Assembly: GCF_014204975.1 (NCBI RefSeq)
Contig: NZ_JACHMM010000001.1
Coordinates: 1 to 64,000 of the forward strand
Direction of reading: 5' to 3'
Length of the DNA: 64,000 nt
Source of the DNA: Jiangella mangrovi
Lineage (GTDB): Bacteria; Actinomycetota; Actinomycetes; Jiangellales; Jiangellaceae
Below the pieces are notes generated by a model, which had not been told where the DNA came from, did no database searches, and saw only the letters and a program-made list of their open reading frames with translations. Shown here piece by piece: positions 9,000 through 18,107 of the stretch. Both the position numbers and the translations under genes were made by a program. The first letter of the stretch is position 1. Every line of letters starts with the position of its first letter.

Positions 9000-9482
9000 A
9001 TGAGCCAGAAGATCACGCCGTTCCTGTGGTTCGACGACGACGCCGAAGAGGCGCTCACCCTGTACACCTCCATCTTCGACGACGCCCGCATCACGTCGCT
9101 CAGCCGTTACGGCGAGGGCGGCCCGTTCCCCGCCGGCACCCTGCAGTCGGCGACGTTCGAGCTGGCCGGGCAGGAGTTCATGGCCCTCAACGGCGGCCCG
9201 CACGACGAGTTCAACGACGCCATCTCGCTGTTCGTGAGCTGCGAGACGCAGGAGGAGATCGACCGCTACTGGGACGCCCTGCTCGCCGACGGCGGCAAGG
9301 CCACCCAGTGCGGCTGGCTGAAGGACCGCTTCGGCGTGTCCTGGCAGGTGACGCCGGTGCAGCTGCTGCAGTACCTCAGCGACCCGGATCCCGAGAAGGC
9401 CGGCCGCACCGCCGCCGCGATGATGTCGATGGTCAAGCTCGACCTGCACGCCCTCACGGCCGCCTACGAAGGCCGCCCTTGA
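9000..9482 (+). CDS. VOC-superfamily PhnB-like protein
   Basis: A 160-residue vicinal-oxygen-chelate fold protein. The opening KITPFLWFDDDAEEALTLYTSIF, then FMALNGGP, a GGKATQCGWLKDRFGVSWQ segment and VTPVQLLQYL are typical of the PhnB/YjdN '3-demethylubiquinone-9 3-methyltransferase-like' group. That database label is historical and no methyltransferase activity should be assumed. An AAAGG stretch precedes the ATG. It is a single gene ending at a strong bidirectional hairpin shared with the convergent alcohol dehydrogenase. Confidence 0.82.
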   Translation: MSQKITPFLWFDDDAEEALTLYTSIFDDARITSLSRYGEGGPFPAGTLQSATFELAGQEFMALNGGPHDEFNDAISLFVSCETQEEIDRYWDALLADGGKATQCGWLKDRFGVSWQVTPVQLLQYLSDPDPEKAGRTAAAMMSMVKLDLHALTAAYEGRP

Positions 9483-9501
9483 CGAACCGCTCCGCGCCCA
9501 T

Positions 9502-9575
9502 GGCGCCCGCGATGGTTGAGGGAAAGGTGTCGCCAGAGCGACACGGATCCCTCAACCATCGACCGCGCGGGCGCC
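9502..9575. terminator. Large bidirectional terminator hairpin
   Basis: Nested inverted repeats: GGCGCCCGCG (9502-9511) with CGCGGGCGCC (9566-9575), ATGGTTGAGGGA (9512-9523) with TCCCTCAACCAT (9548-9559), and GTGTCGC (9527-9533) with GCGACAC (9538-9544) around loop CAGA. It fills the gap between two convergent genes (stops at 9482 and 9577), so it should end transcription from both sides. There is no U-tract, as is usual in high-GC actinobacteria. Confidence 0.85.
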
Positions 9576-9576
9576 C

Positions 9577-10716
9577 CTACGCGGCGGTGGGGCGGAGGAG
9601 CTGGCGTACGGCGCGGCCGGCGGCGAGCTCGTCGAAGGCGGCGGCGAGGCCGTCGAAGCCGATGACGCCGGTGCGGAGCTGCTCAATCGGCAGCTTGCCC
9701 GCCTCCCAGAGGCGGATGAGCCGGGGGATGTCGCGCGCCGGCGCGGCCGAGCCCATGTAGGAGCCGCGCAGCACGCGGCCCTCGCCGGTGAGGGTGACGG
9801 CGGGGAGCGAGCTGCGATGGGAGGGGTCGGGCAGGCCGACGGCAACGGTGGAGCCGCCGCGGGCGGTGACGGCGAACGCGGTCTCGAGGACGGCGGCGCT
9901 GCCGACGCACTCGAACGCGTGGTCGGCACCACCCCCGGTCGCCGAGCGCACTGCCTCCACCAGGTCATCCACCGCACCGGGGTCCAGCACAGCGGTCGCC
10001 CCCAACGACTGGGCCAGCTCGAGCTTCGACGCCACCGTGTCGACGGCGACGACGGGGTGCGCGCCGGCCAGGGCGGCGCCCATGACCGCGGACAGCCCCA
10101 CCCCGCCCAGCCCGAACACGACCGCCGACTCCCCCGGCCGGACGCCCGCCGTGTTGACGGCGGCGCCGAAGCCGGTGAGCACCGCGCAGCCGAGCATCGC
10201 GGCGACGTCGAACGGCACGCTGTCAGGGACGACGACCACCGAGCCGCGCGACACGACGGTGCGCTCGGCGAACGCCGACACGCCCAGGTGGTGGGCGAAC
10301 TCCACGCCGGAGCGGCCGAACCGGGTGCCGCCGGCGACCAGCCGGCCGGCGCCGTTGGCGGCCGCGCCGACCACGCACATCGCCGGGCGACCGCCGGCGC
10401 ACTCGACGCAGTGGCCGCACGACGGCACGAACGTCATGACGACGTGGTCGCCGGGCGCGACGTCGATGACCCCGGGACCGACCTCCTCGACCACGCCGGC
10501 CGCCTCGTGCCCCAGCACCATGGGCGTCGGCCGCGGCCGGCTGCCGTTGATGACGGACAGGTCGGAGTGGCAGAGCCCGGCCGCCTCGACACGGACCAGC
10601 AGCTCACCGGCGTCGGGCGGCGCCAACGTCAACGACTCCACCGTCAGCGCCGAACCACTGGCGTACGGAGGCGCGTCACCCAGTCGCCACAACACCGCTG
10701 CGCGGGTCTCGATCAC
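9577..10716 (-). CDS. Zinc-dependent alcohol dehydrogenase (MDR family)
   Basis: A 379-residue medium-chain dehydrogenase. Catalytic zinc ligands are C49 (in GLCHSD), H70-E71 (GHEAAG) and a later Cys. The structural zinc site is C100, C103, C106 and C114. The Rossmann motif GLGGVGLSAVMG lies near 205 and an acidic residue at the end of beta-2 (VAVD) suggests NAD. The length and the S-C-G-H-C-x-x-C pattern fit class III/arylalcohol-type enzymes. The GTG start overlaps the stop of the amidohydrolase (GTGA), making it the last gene of the long minus-strand operon. The substrate is unknown; a primary or sugar-derived alcohol/aldehyde would fit the context. Confidence 0.88.
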   Translation of the reverse strand: MIETRAAVLWRLGDAPPYASGSALTVESLTLAPPDAGELLVRVEAAGLCHSDLSVINGSRPRPTPMVLGHEAAGVVEEVGPGVIDVAPGDHVVMTFVPSCGHCVECAGGRPAMCVVGAAANGAGRLVAGGTRFGRSGVEFAHHLGVSAFAERTVVSRGSVVVVPDSVPFDVAAMLGCAVLTGFGAAVNTAGVRPGESAVVFGLGGVGLSAVMGAALAGAHPVVAVDTVASKLELAQSLGATAVLDPGAVDDLVEAVRSATGGGADHAFECVGSAAVLETAFAVTARGGSTVAVGLPDPSHRSSLPAVTLTGEGRVLRGSYMGSAAPARDIPRLIRLWEAGKLPIEQLRTGVIGFDGLAAAFDELAAGRAVRQLLRPTAA

Positions 10717-11543
10717 AGCAGCCCCAGCGCCTCGCGCGGGTCGCCGTCGATCAGCCAGTCCAGTGTCGACGGCAGCACGTACGGCATGGTCGGCGGGCGC
10801 ATCGCCGCGATCTCGCGGAGTCCCTCCACGGCCTGGGCCGGTGTCCAGATCGGGAAGTCCGAGCCGAACAGCAGCTTGTCGACCACGCCCCACTCCTGCG
10901 CGCGGACCAGTGCGTGGTAGCCGTCGAACGGGCGCGCCCACGACGCGGACACGTCGGTGAAGACCCGCCGGTTCTTCCGGCACACGACCATGGCCTCGCG
11001 CTGCCACGGGTGACCCATGTGCGCCATGACCATGGTGAGGTCGGGGTGCCGGCGGGCAACCTCGTCGACGACCAGCGGCTGGCTGACCATGAGCGACCCG
11101 GCCGGGCTCGGCGTCGCGCCCATGTGCCACAGGATCACCAGGCCGGCCGCCGTCGCCGCCTCGTAGAACGGGTCGAACCGCTCGTCCCGTGCGTCGAACA
11201 GGGACAGGACGGGGTACAGCTTGATGCCCCGCAGCCCGCGGGCGACCCCGTCGGCCAGCTGGTCGAGCACGTCCGAGTCCGTCGGGTCCAGCGCCATGAA
11301 CCCGATGGTGTTCGTGCTGGTGTTCTTGCAGAACCACTCGACGTACTCGTTCGGCGTCGCCACTCCGGCCGCCGTCGCCCGCAGGCCGAAGACGCAGGCG
11401 ACGGAGACGCCCTTCATCGCCTCGTCGTACTCCTCGGGCGTGAAGGCGTGCGCCTCCTCCTGTCCGTACACCGGCGCCCAGTGGGCCCGCCACTCCGGGC
11501 CCCAGTGCTCGGGCTGGTGGCAGTGGGTGTGGACGTCGAACAT
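10713..11543 (-). CDS. Amidohydrolase-2 family metal-dependent hydrolase
   Basis: A 276-residue TIM-barrel hydrolase. It has the N-terminal HxH metal motif (DVHTHCH), LRGIKLYPV, a barrel histidine in ILWHMGA, a second in MAHMGHPW and the C-terminal aspartate in FGSDFPIW. This arrangement is typical of the amidohydrolase-2 (PF04909) group of decarboxylases and lactonases acting on small carboxylic acids. A GGAGGCC ribosome binding site precedes the ATG. It lies 43 bases after the IclR gene and is coupled to the alcohol dehydrogenase, so it likely handles an intermediate of the same pathway. Confidence 0.83.
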   Translation of the reverse strand: MFDVHTHCHQPEHWGPEWRAHWAPVYGQEEAHAFTPEEYDEAMKGVSVACVFGLRATAAGVATPNEYVEWFCKNTSTNTIGFMALDPTDSDVLDQLADGVARGLRGIKLYPVLSLFDARDERFDPFYEAATAAGLVILWHMGATPSPAGSLMVSQPLVVDEVARRHPDLTMVMAHMGHPWQREAMVVCRKNRRVFTDVSASWARPFDGYHALVRAQEWGVVDKLLFGSDFPIWTPAQAVEGLREIAAMRPPTMPYVLPSTLDWLIDGDPREALGLL

Positions 11544-11586
11544 GCGGCCTCCTGAGCCTCAGCTGAGAAACGTACGTCGGCTACGC

Positions 11587-12444
11587 CTAGCGGGCGGGAC
11601 GCAGCGAGCTGTGGACGATGCGCATGGCGGCGGCGGTGTCGGGGTCGCCGGCCAGCTCGGCCGCCGTCTCGTTCAGCCGCTCGAGGTAGAACTGCTGGCG
11701 GTCCGGGCCGAACTCGCCGGACGGGCCCGAGACGCTGACCGCCGCCAGGCACTCGCCGTCGACCTCGACCGGGACGGCGACGCAGCGCAGGCCGACGCTG
11801 CGCTCGTTGTCGTCGAACGCGTAGCCGCGCCGCTCGATCAGCCGCAGCTCGCGGGCGAGCTCGTCGAGCGTGGTGATGGTGTCGTCGGTGAACTTGGTGA
11901 ACGGGTCCGGCGGCACGTGCTCGGCCAGCCGGTCCACGGGCAGCCGCGACAGCAGCATCTTGCCCAGGCCGGTGCAGTAGCCGTGGTCGCGGACGCCGGG
12001 GCTGGCGCGGAACCGGATCGGCCGGTCCGGCTCGTGCACGCCGACGTGGATGACCTGCTCGCCGTCGAGCATGCCGAGGTTCGCCGTCTGCCCGGTGCGC
12101 ACGGCCAGCGGCGCGAGGTAGCGGTCGGCCACCACGGACAGGTCCAGCGAGGACATGTACGCGTTCGACAGCCGCAGCACCTTGTGCCCGAGCCGGTACG
12201 AAGGGCGCTCGTCGACGCGGACGATGTACTCCATCTCCGCCAGCACCGCGAGCAGCCGGACCAGCGTGCTCTTCGGCAAGCCGGTCGACTCGCTGATGTC
12301 CACCAGTGTCAGCGGCTCGTCGCCGTTGGACAGCAGTTCCAGCAGCGCGAGCCCGCGCGCCAGCGCGTTCGCGTGGTAGTTGGCCGACGCCGGCCGGTCG
12401 TCGTCGACCGACGTCCGCCGGGTTGTTCTCGCGACAGGTCTCAT
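11587..12444 (-). CDS. IclR-family transcriptional regulator
   Basis: A 285-residue regulator. The N-terminal winged helix (about 25-90) contains LARGLALLELLSNGDEPLTLVDIS and GLPKSTLVRLLAVLAEM. The C-terminal IclR effector domain (about 100-270) has the family's GYCTGLGKMLLS, RRGYAFDDNER and GLRCVAVPV motifs. IclR proteins bind TGGAA-N5-TTCCA-like sites and sense small carboxylates or aromatics. Its ATG overlaps the deacylase stop (ATGA), so it is part of the long operon that starts at 22684, near one copy of the putative operator. I infer it is autoregulated and controls the six-promoter regulon described under findings. Confidence 0.9.
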   Translation of the reverse strand: MRPVARTTRRTSVDDDRPASANYHANALARGLALLELLSNGDEPLTLVDISESTGLPKSTLVRLLAVLAEMEYIVRVDERPSYRLGHKVLRLSNAYMSSLDLSVVADRYLAPLAVRTGQTANLGMLDGEQVIHVGVHEPDRPIRFRASPGVRDHGYCTGLGKMLLSRLPVDRLAEHVPPDPFTKFTDDTITTLDELARELRLIERRGYAFDDNERSVGLRCVAVPVEVDGECLAAVSVSGPSGEFGPDRQQFYLERLNETAAELAGDPDTAAAMRIVHSSLRPAR

Positions 12445-14048
12445 GGTCGCTGCCCCTTGTCCCTCGTCCCTGCTCTGAGTACGTGTCCGGCCCGCGCTCC
12501 GGTGTGGTCCCCCTGGCCGGCCGTCGGCTCGCCGTTGACGATCACGGTGTCGACGCCGGCGGGATAGCGCCGGGGGTCGGCGAACGTGGCGCGATCGGCG
12601 AGCCGGCCGGCGTCGAGAATCACGATGTCCGCGGCCTGCCCTGCGGTGATGGTCCCACGATCGGTGATCCCCGCCCGGTGCGCCGCACCCGACGTGCACT
12701 TGCGGATCGCCTCGGGCAGCGTGAGCGTGCCGTCGGCGACGTACTCGGAGAGCAGCCGCGCGTAGGTGCCGTAGGACCGGGGGTGCGGGTTGCCCTCCGC
12801 GGTCGGCCCGGTCAGGTCGAGCGCCTGGCCGTCGGAGCCGATGACGGACGCGGGGTGCGACAGGACGGCGCGCAGGTCGCCGCCGTCGCGCCCGCCGGCC
12901 ACCATCGAGACGGCGTTGCCGAACCGGGCGATGAGGTCGACGGCGATGGTGTCGGCATCGGTCCCGCTCGACGCGGCCAGCTCGGTCACCGTCCAGCCGA
13001 CCACCTCGGGCGCGCCGGGCGCGGAGTTGACGGTGATCTCGTCCCAGCCGACCGCCTGGCCGGACCAGGCCTCGCGGATCCGGGCGACGACGTCGGCGTC
13101 GGCGAGCCGGGCGCGCATCGCGTCCTCGCCGCCGGCCTGCGCCCACGCGGGCAGCCGCTGCGACAGCGGGGCGTTGCCGGCGAGGTACGGGTACATGTCG
13201 ACGGCGACGTCGAGGCCCTCGTCGCGGGCGGTGTCGATCAGCTCGAGCGCCTTCGCGACGCTGCCCCAGTTGCGCCGGCCGACGGCGGTCAGGTGCGAGA
13301 GCTGGGTGCGCACCCCGGTGGCCGCGGCGACGTCGAGCGCCTCCTGGACGGCGGGCAGCACGTCGTCGCCGTAGTCGCGCAGATGCCAGGCGAACAGGGC
13401 GTCGTGGTCGGCCACCACCTCGGCCAGGGCGACCAGCTCGGCCCGGCCGGCGAAGGTCAGCGGCGCGTACATGAGCCCCGTCGACAGCCCGACGGCGCCG
13501 GCGTCCAGCGCCTCGGCCAGCAGGTACGCCATGGCCGCCAGGTCGCGTTCGGCCGCCGGCCGGTCCTCGAACCCGACGACACCGGCGTGCAGCGGCAGGT
13601 GCCCGACCAGGCCGGCGACGTTGACGCTCGGCCGCGCGGCGGCGAGCGTGTCGGCGTACTCCGACCACGACGTCCAGTCCCAGTCGACGGACGGGTCGAG
13701 GTCGAGGTAGCCGACGGCGGCCCTGACGGCGGCGACGTTCGCCCCCGCGGGCAGCGGCGCGACACCGAGCCCGCAGTTGCCGATCACCGTTGTCGTGACG
13801 CCCTGGTGAACGGCGCTGCGGGCCTCCGGGGCGGACAGCAGCGTGAGGTCGGAGTGCGTGTGCAGGTCGACGAAGCCCGGGCAGACGACCTTGCCGGCGG
13901 CGTCGATCACGCGCGCGGCCTCGGCCTCCGCGGCCACCCCACCGACCGCCACGATCACGCCGTCGGCGACCGCGACGTCCGCCCGCACGCCGTCGGCGCC
14001 CGTGCCGTCGACGACCGTGCCTCCGGTGATCAGCAGATCGAGGGTCAC
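12441..14048 (-). CDS. N-acyl-D-amino-acid deacylase (D-aminoacylase family)
   Basis: A 535-residue amidohydrolase-fold enzyme. A small beta domain (LLITGGTVVDGTG) opens the chain. The HTHSD metal motif, the GNCGLGVAP loop with a zinc-ligand Cys, the family hallmark GAVGLSTGLMYAP, HLRDYGDDV, LSHLTAVG and VIGSDGQA follow. The length is close to the family's usual 480-550. Enzymes of this group cut the acyl group from N-acyl-D-amino acids or related dipeptides. The GTG start overlaps the OppF stop (GTGA). With the adjacent Opp importer it suggests uptake and hydrolysis of an N-acylated or peptide-like D-compound; the exact substrate is inferred only. Confidence 0.85.
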   Translation of the reverse strand: MTLDLLITGGTVVDGTGADGVRADVAVADGVIVAVGGVAAEAEAARVIDAAGKVVCPGFVDLHTHSDLTLLSAPEARSAVHQGVTTTVIGNCGLGVAPLPAGANVAAVRAAVGYLDLDPSVDWDWTSWSEYADTLAAARPSVNVAGLVGHLPLHAGVVGFEDRPAAERDLAAMAYLLAEALDAGAVGLSTGLMYAPLTFAGRAELVALAEVVADHDALFAWHLRDYGDDVLPAVQEALDVAAATGVRTQLSHLTAVGRRNWGSVAKALELIDTARDEGLDVAVDMYPYLAGNAPLSQRLPAWAQAGGEDAMRARLADADVVARIREAWSGQAVGWDEITVNSAPGAPEVVGWTVTELAASSGTDADTIAVDLIARFGNAVSMVAGGRDGGDLRAVLSHPASVIGSDGQALDLTGPTAEGNPHPRSYGTYARLLSEYVADGTLTLPEAIRKCTSGAAHRAGITDRGTITAGQAADIVILDAGRLADRATFADPRRYPAGVDTVIVNGEPTAGQGDHTGARAGHVLRAGTRDKGQRP

Positions 14049-15094
14049 GACGCGGCTCCCGAGACCGGCAGCACGTTCAGCAGCTCCGGGAAGTGGCAGG
14101 CGCTGGGGTGGCCGGTGCCCAGCCGGTCCTCGAGCAGCGGCACCTCTTCGGCGCACTTGGCCTGCGCCTTCCAGCAGCGGGTCCGGAACCGGCAGCCCGA
14201 CGGCGGGTTGGCCGGGTTCGGGACGTCGCCCTTCAGCGTGATCCGCTCGCGGGCGCCGCGCAGCCGCGGGTCCGGCACCGGCACGGCCGACAGCAGTGCC
14301 TGCGTGTACGGGTGCTGCGGCGCGGTGAAGATCTCGTCGCGGGTGCCGGTCTCGACGATGACGCCGAGGTACATGACGGCGATCCGGTGCGACACGTGCC
14401 GCACGATCGAGAGGTCGTGCGAGATGAACAGGTACGCCAGCCCCAGCCGCTGCTGCAGCTCGCGCAGCTTGTTCACCACCTGCGCCTGGATCGACACGTC
14501 CAGCGCCGACACCGGCTCGTCGAGCACCAGCAGCTCCGGGTCGAGCGAGAGCGCGCGGGCGATGCCAATGCGCTGGCGCTGGCCGCCGGAGAACTCGTGC
14601 GCGTATCGGTTGGCGTGCTCGGGCTGCAGACCGACGAGGTCGAGCAGCTCGGACACTCGGTCGGCGCCGCCCTGCCGGTACTTGCCCTGCACCCGCAGCG
14701 GCTCGGCGATGATGTCGTGCACCGTCATCCGCGGCGACAGCGACGCGTACGGGTCCTGGAAGACGATCTGCGTCTTGCTGCGCCACGGCCGCAGGTCCGC
14801 CTCGCTCATGGTCGAGAGGTCGTGGCCGTTGTAGAGGATGCGCCCCGACGTCGGCTCGAGCAGCCGCACGACCATGCGCCCGGTGGTGGACTTCCCGCAG
14901 CCGGACTCGCCGACCAGGCTCAGCGTCTCGCCCTGGTCGATGGCGAACGAGACGCCGTCGACCGCGCGGACCGCCCCGACCTCGCGGCGGAACACGCCGC
15001 CGCGGATCGGGAAGTGCATCTTCAGGTCCTCGACGCGCAGGACCTCCTCGCCCAGGCGCTCGAGCCGGTCGGCGGCCGCGGTCTCGACGGTCAT
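14045..15094 (-). CDS. Oligopeptide/dipeptide ABC importer ATPase (OppF-type)
   Basis: A 349-residue ATPase with Walker [10 protein letters not shown], signature [10 protein letters not shown], Walker [13 protein letters not shown] and switch histidine in FISHDLS. The C-terminal oligopeptide extension has a cysteine cluster of the Fe-S type (about 305-335, GCRFRTRC...KCAEE...ACH). The [13 protein letters not shown] segment is characteristic of OppF/DppF. It overlaps the preceding OppD gene (stop and start share bases near 15091-15094) and the deacylase that follows. It energises uptake together with OppD. Confidence 0.92.
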   Translation of the reverse strand: MTVETAAADRLERLGEEVLRVEDLKMHFPIRGGVFRREVGAVRAVDGVSFAIDQGETLSLVGESGCGKSTTGRMVVRLLEPTSGRILYNGHDLSTMSEADLRPWRSKTQIVFQDPYASLSPRMTVHDIIAEPLRVQGKYRQGGADRVSELLDLVGLQPEHANRYAHEFSGGQRQRIGIARALSLDPELLVLDEPVSALDVSIQAQVVNKLRELQQRLGLAYLFISHDLSIVRHVSHRIAVMYLGVIVETGTRDEIFTAPQHPYTQALLSAVPVPDPRLRGARERITLKGDVPNPANPPSGCRFRTRCWKAQAKCAEEVPLLEDRLGTGHPSACHFPELLNVLPVSGAAS

Positions 15095-16113
15095 CGGGTC
15101 ACCTCCGTGGGGACGCCCGCGAGCTCCTCGGCGAAGTGGCAGGCCGTCCGGTGGATCGCGGTGCCGTTGCCGACGACCCGCAGGTCCGGCCGCTCGGTGC
15201 GGCAGCGGTCGCGGGCCAGCGGGCAGCGCGGGTGGAACGGGCAGCCCGGCGGCGGGGCGAGCAGACTCGGCGGGCTGCCCGGGATCGGGTGCAGCTCGTC
15301 GACGTCGCGGTCCAGCCGGGGCAGGCTCTCGAGCAGCCCGACGGTGTACGGGTGCCGCGGCGCGGTGAAGACGGTGGTGACATCGCCCTGCTCGACGACG
15401 CGGCCGGCGTACATGACGACGACGCGGTCGGCGAGCTCGGCCACCACACCCAGGTCGTGCGTGATGAGCAGCGTCGCCGCCTGCGTCTCCTGCTGCGCGA
15501 TCTTGAGCAGGTCGAGCACCTGCGCCTGGATGGTGACGTCGAGCGCCGTCGTCGGCTCGTCGGCGATGAGCAGGCTCGGGCCGTTGGCGATCGCCATGGC
15601 GATCATGGCCCGCTGGCGCATGCCGCCGGAGAACTCGTGCGGGTACTGCTTGAACCGGGCCGGGGCGTCGGGCATGCCGACCAGCGCCAGCAGCTCGATC
15701 GCGCGGTCGCGGGCGGCTGCCTTCGACATCTTCTTGTCGTGCAGCCGCAGCGCCTCGACGATCTGCCGGCCGATGGTGACGACCGGGTTGAGCGCGGTCA
15801 TCGGGTCCTGGAAGATCATCGCGATCTCGGCGCCGCGGATGGCCCGCAGTTCCTTGGCCGGCAGCGCGGCGAGGTCGCGGCCGCGGAACCGGATCGCCCC
15901 GCGCACCCGCCGGCCCGACTTCACCAGGCCGAGGATCGACATCGCGGTGACACTCTTGCCGGAGCCGGACTCGCCGACGACGCCGACGATCTCGCCCCGG
16001 TCGATGGTGAACGCGGCTCCGTCGACGGCCTTGACCACGCCCTCGTCGGTGCGGAACTCGACGGCGAGGTCGTCGACGACCAGCAGCGGCTCGGTGGTGG
16101 CGTCCAGCGTCAT
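15091..16113 (-). CDS. Oligopeptide/dipeptide ABC importer ATPase (OppD-type)
   Basis: A 340-residue ATPase with Walker [19 protein letters not shown], signature [10 protein letters not shown], Walker [13 protein letters not shown] and LITHDLG. The C-terminal extension carries [16 protein letters not shown], the oligopeptide-type cysteine cluster. I start it at the ATG at 16113, where [20 protein letters not shown] begins the normal fold; in-frame codons further upstream read through the OppC gene. The upstream stop and this ATG share one base (TGATG). Confidence 0.92.
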   Translation of the reverse strand: MTLDATTEPLLVVDDLAVEFRTDEGVVKAVDGAAFTIDRGEIVGVVGESGSGKSVTAMSILGLVKSGRRVRGAIRFRGRDLAALPAKELRAIRGAEIAMIFQDPMTALNPVVTIGRQIVEALRLHDKKMSKAAARDRAIELLALVGMPDAPARFKQYPHEFSGGMRQRAMIAMAIANGPSLLIADEPTTALDVTIQAQVLDLLKIAQQETQAATLLITHDLGVVAELADRVVVMYAGRVVEQGDVTTVFTAPRHPYTVGLLESLPRLDRDVDELHPIPGSPPSLLAPPPGCPFHPRCPLARDRCRTERPDLRVVGNGTAIHRTACHFAEELAGVPTEVTR

Positions 16114-17066
16114 CAGGACCTCCCCGACTGCCGCGGGTCGACGGCGTCGCGCAGCCCGTCGCCGACGAAGTTGACCGCGAGCACCGTCGCGGCGATGGCC
16201 AGGCCCGGCGGCAGCCACAGCCACGGCATGGACTGGATGACGGTCAGGCTCTGCGCGTCGTTGAGCATGTTGCCCCAGCTGGCCTGCGGCGGCTGGACGC
16301 CGAGCCCGAGGAAGGACAGCACCGCCTCGGCCAGGATGGCGCCGGCGACCGTGATGGTGCCGACGACCACGATCTGGCCCATGGCGGCCGGCACGATGTG
16401 CTTGCGCAGCATCCAGCCGCGCGACGCCCCGGCCACCCGGGCGGCGTGCAGGTACTCGCGTTCGCGCACGGCCAGCGTGACACCGCGGACCAGCCGCGCC
16501 GTCGTCGGCCAGGTGGTGACGGCGATCGAGAGGATGAGGATCGGGATGCTCGGCCCCAGGATGCCGGCCAGCACGATGATGATGACGATGCTCGGGAACG
16601 ACAGCATCATGTCCGCCGTCCGCATGAGGACGGTCTCCACCCAGCCACCGAACAGCCCGGCGACCGCGCCGACGATGGTGCCCAGCAGCACCGCCAGCAA
16701 CGCCGCGCCCACGCCGACCAGCAGCGAGACCCGGGCCGCGTAGATCAGCCGGGCGAACACGTCGCGGCCGGACGCGTCGGTGCCGAGCCAGTGCTCGCCC
16801 GACGGCGCACGCCGGATCGCGCCGAGGTCGACGGCGGTGGGCGACTGCTGCGCGATGAGCGGCGCGAACACCGCCAGCAGCAGGATGAGAAGCAGGAACA
16901 CGCTGCCGGCGACGGCGATCTTGTTGCGCCGGAACCGGCGCGCCGCCATGCCCAGCGGCGAGCGGCGAGTCGACCGCGTGACGGCCTCGCCGGTGGCCTC
17001 GGCCGCCAGCGCACCTTCGGCGGCGGCCACCTCGGGAGTGTCGAGGGACGGGCGCAGGTCGCTCAT
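16113..17066 (-). CDS. Peptide-type ABC importer permease (OppC-type)
   Basis: A 317-residue permease. The N-terminal cytosolic tail contains RRFRRNKIAVAGSV. The first helix is at about 52-73, followed by the family's HWLGTDASGRDVFARLIYAARVSL segment and five more helices. The EAA-type loop reads EYLHAARVAGASRGWMLRKHIVPA, and the C-terminus has VNFVGDGLRDAVDPR, both typical of OppC/DppC. It pairs with the OppB-type permease one gene upstream, separated by a single base. Confidence 0.92.
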   Translation of the reverse strand: MSDLRPSLDTPEVAAAEGALAAEATGEAVTRSTRRSPLGMAARRFRRNKIAVAGSVFLLLILLLAVFAPLIAQQSPTAVDLGAIRRAPSGEHWLGTDASGRDVFARLIYAARVSLLVGVGAALLAVLLGTIVGAVAGLFGGWVETVLMRTADMMLSFPSIVIIIVLAGILGPSIPILILSIAVTTWPTTARLVRGVTLAVREREYLHAARVAGASRGWMLRKHIVPAAMGQIVVVGTITVAGAILAEAVLSFLGLGVQPPQASWGNMLNDAQSLTVIQSMPWLWLPPGLAIAATVLAVNFVGDGLRDAVDPRQSGRS

Positions 17067-17067
17067 G

Positions 17068-18027
17068 TCACGTCACCTTCACTCTCGGGTCGACGGCGGC
17101 GTAGGCGATGTCGGCGAGCAGGTTGCAGATGAGCACCAGCGCGGCGACGTAGAGCGCGAAGCCGACGATCACCGGGTAGTCCTGCGCCGTCACCGCGCGC
17201 ACCGCGAGCTGCCCCATGCCCGGCCAGGCGAAGACCTGCTCCAGGACCACGGCGCCGGCCAGCATCTGCGGGACGTTGATCATGATGATCGTGATGAGGG
17301 GGATCAGCGAGTTGCGCAGCGCGTGCCGCGTCACCACCCGTCCCGGCGCGGCGCCCTTGGCCTCGGCAGTGCGGACGTAGTCGGCGGACAGCTCGTCGAT
17401 CAGGCTGCCGCGCACGTATCTCGTCAAGGGTCCGGCACTGGCCAGCCCGAGGATCGCCGCCGGCATGATCAGGTGCTGCAGGACGTCCGTCCCGCCCCCG
17501 CCGCCGGGTGTGGACATCCCCGACGACGGCAGCCAGCCCAGCTGCAGCGAGAAGATGTAGATCGAGACGATGCCGAGGAAGAACGACGGCACCGAGATGA
17601 CGCCCAGGCTGAGCGCCGCGGCCGCGTAGTCGACGCTGGTGTTGCGGCGGACCGCCGCGATGGTGCCCAGCGGGATCGCGATCAGCAGCGAGATCGCGAG
17701 CGCGGTCGACATCAGCAGCACCGTCGGGCCGAGCCGCTTGAGGAGCAGGCCGCTGACCGGCTGCCGGTTGACGAACGAGTCGCCGAGATTGCCCGTGAGT
17801 GCGTCCAGGAACCAGCGGCCGTACTGGATGAGGATCGGGTCGTCGAGCCCGAGCTCCGCGCGCCGGGCCGCGATGAACGCCTCGCCGCCCTCCTGCATGT
17901 CCTCGGGCCTGATCATCATCCGCACCGGGTCGCCCGGGGCGGCTCGGACCAGCAGGAACACGCCGATCCCGATCAGGATGAACACGACGATGTTCACCAG
18001 GATCCGTCTGACGACGAACGCCGTCAC
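17068..18027 (-). CDS. Peptide-type ABC importer permease (OppB-type)
   Basis: A 319-residue permease with six predicted helices. N-terminal RRILVNIVVFILIGIGVFLL and RAAPGDP, the EAA loop DYVRTAEAKGAAPGRVVTRHALRNSLIP, and C-terminal LLADIAYAAVDPRV are hallmarks of OppB/DppB. The GTG at 18027 has a strong ribosome binding site (AGAGGAGG a few bases upstream), which decides the start. It follows the binding-protein gene by 80 bases, a normal place for mRNA processing or attenuation in such operons. Confidence 0.92.
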   Translation of the reverse strand: MTAFVVRRILVNIVVFILIGIGVFLLVRAAPGDPVRMMIRPEDMQEGGEAFIAARRAELGLDDPILIQYGRWFLDALTGNLGDSFVNRQPVSGLLLKRLGPTVLLMSTALAISLLIAIPLGTIAAVRRNTSVDYAAAALSLGVISVPSFFLGIVSIYIFSLQLGWLPSSGMSTPGGGGGTDVLQHLIMPAAILGLASAGPLTRYVRGSLIDELSADYVRTAEAKGAAPGRVVTRHALRNSLIPLITIIMINVPQMLAGAVVLEQVFAWPGMGQLAVRAVTAQDYPVIVGFALYVAALVLICNLLADIAYAAVDPRVKVT

Positions 18028-18107
18028 CGCTCACCTCCTCTTCGTCCGGCCGCGGTGCCGGGCGGTCGCGCGTGGCGGCCGCCCGGCATCCGCGGGTCGT
18101 GCGGAAC

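Noticed and set aside
9000-9482. Calling the PhnB-like protein a ubiquinone methyltransferase.
   Set aside because: The VOC fold and motifs do not include a SAM-binding site; the label is a known annotation artefact.
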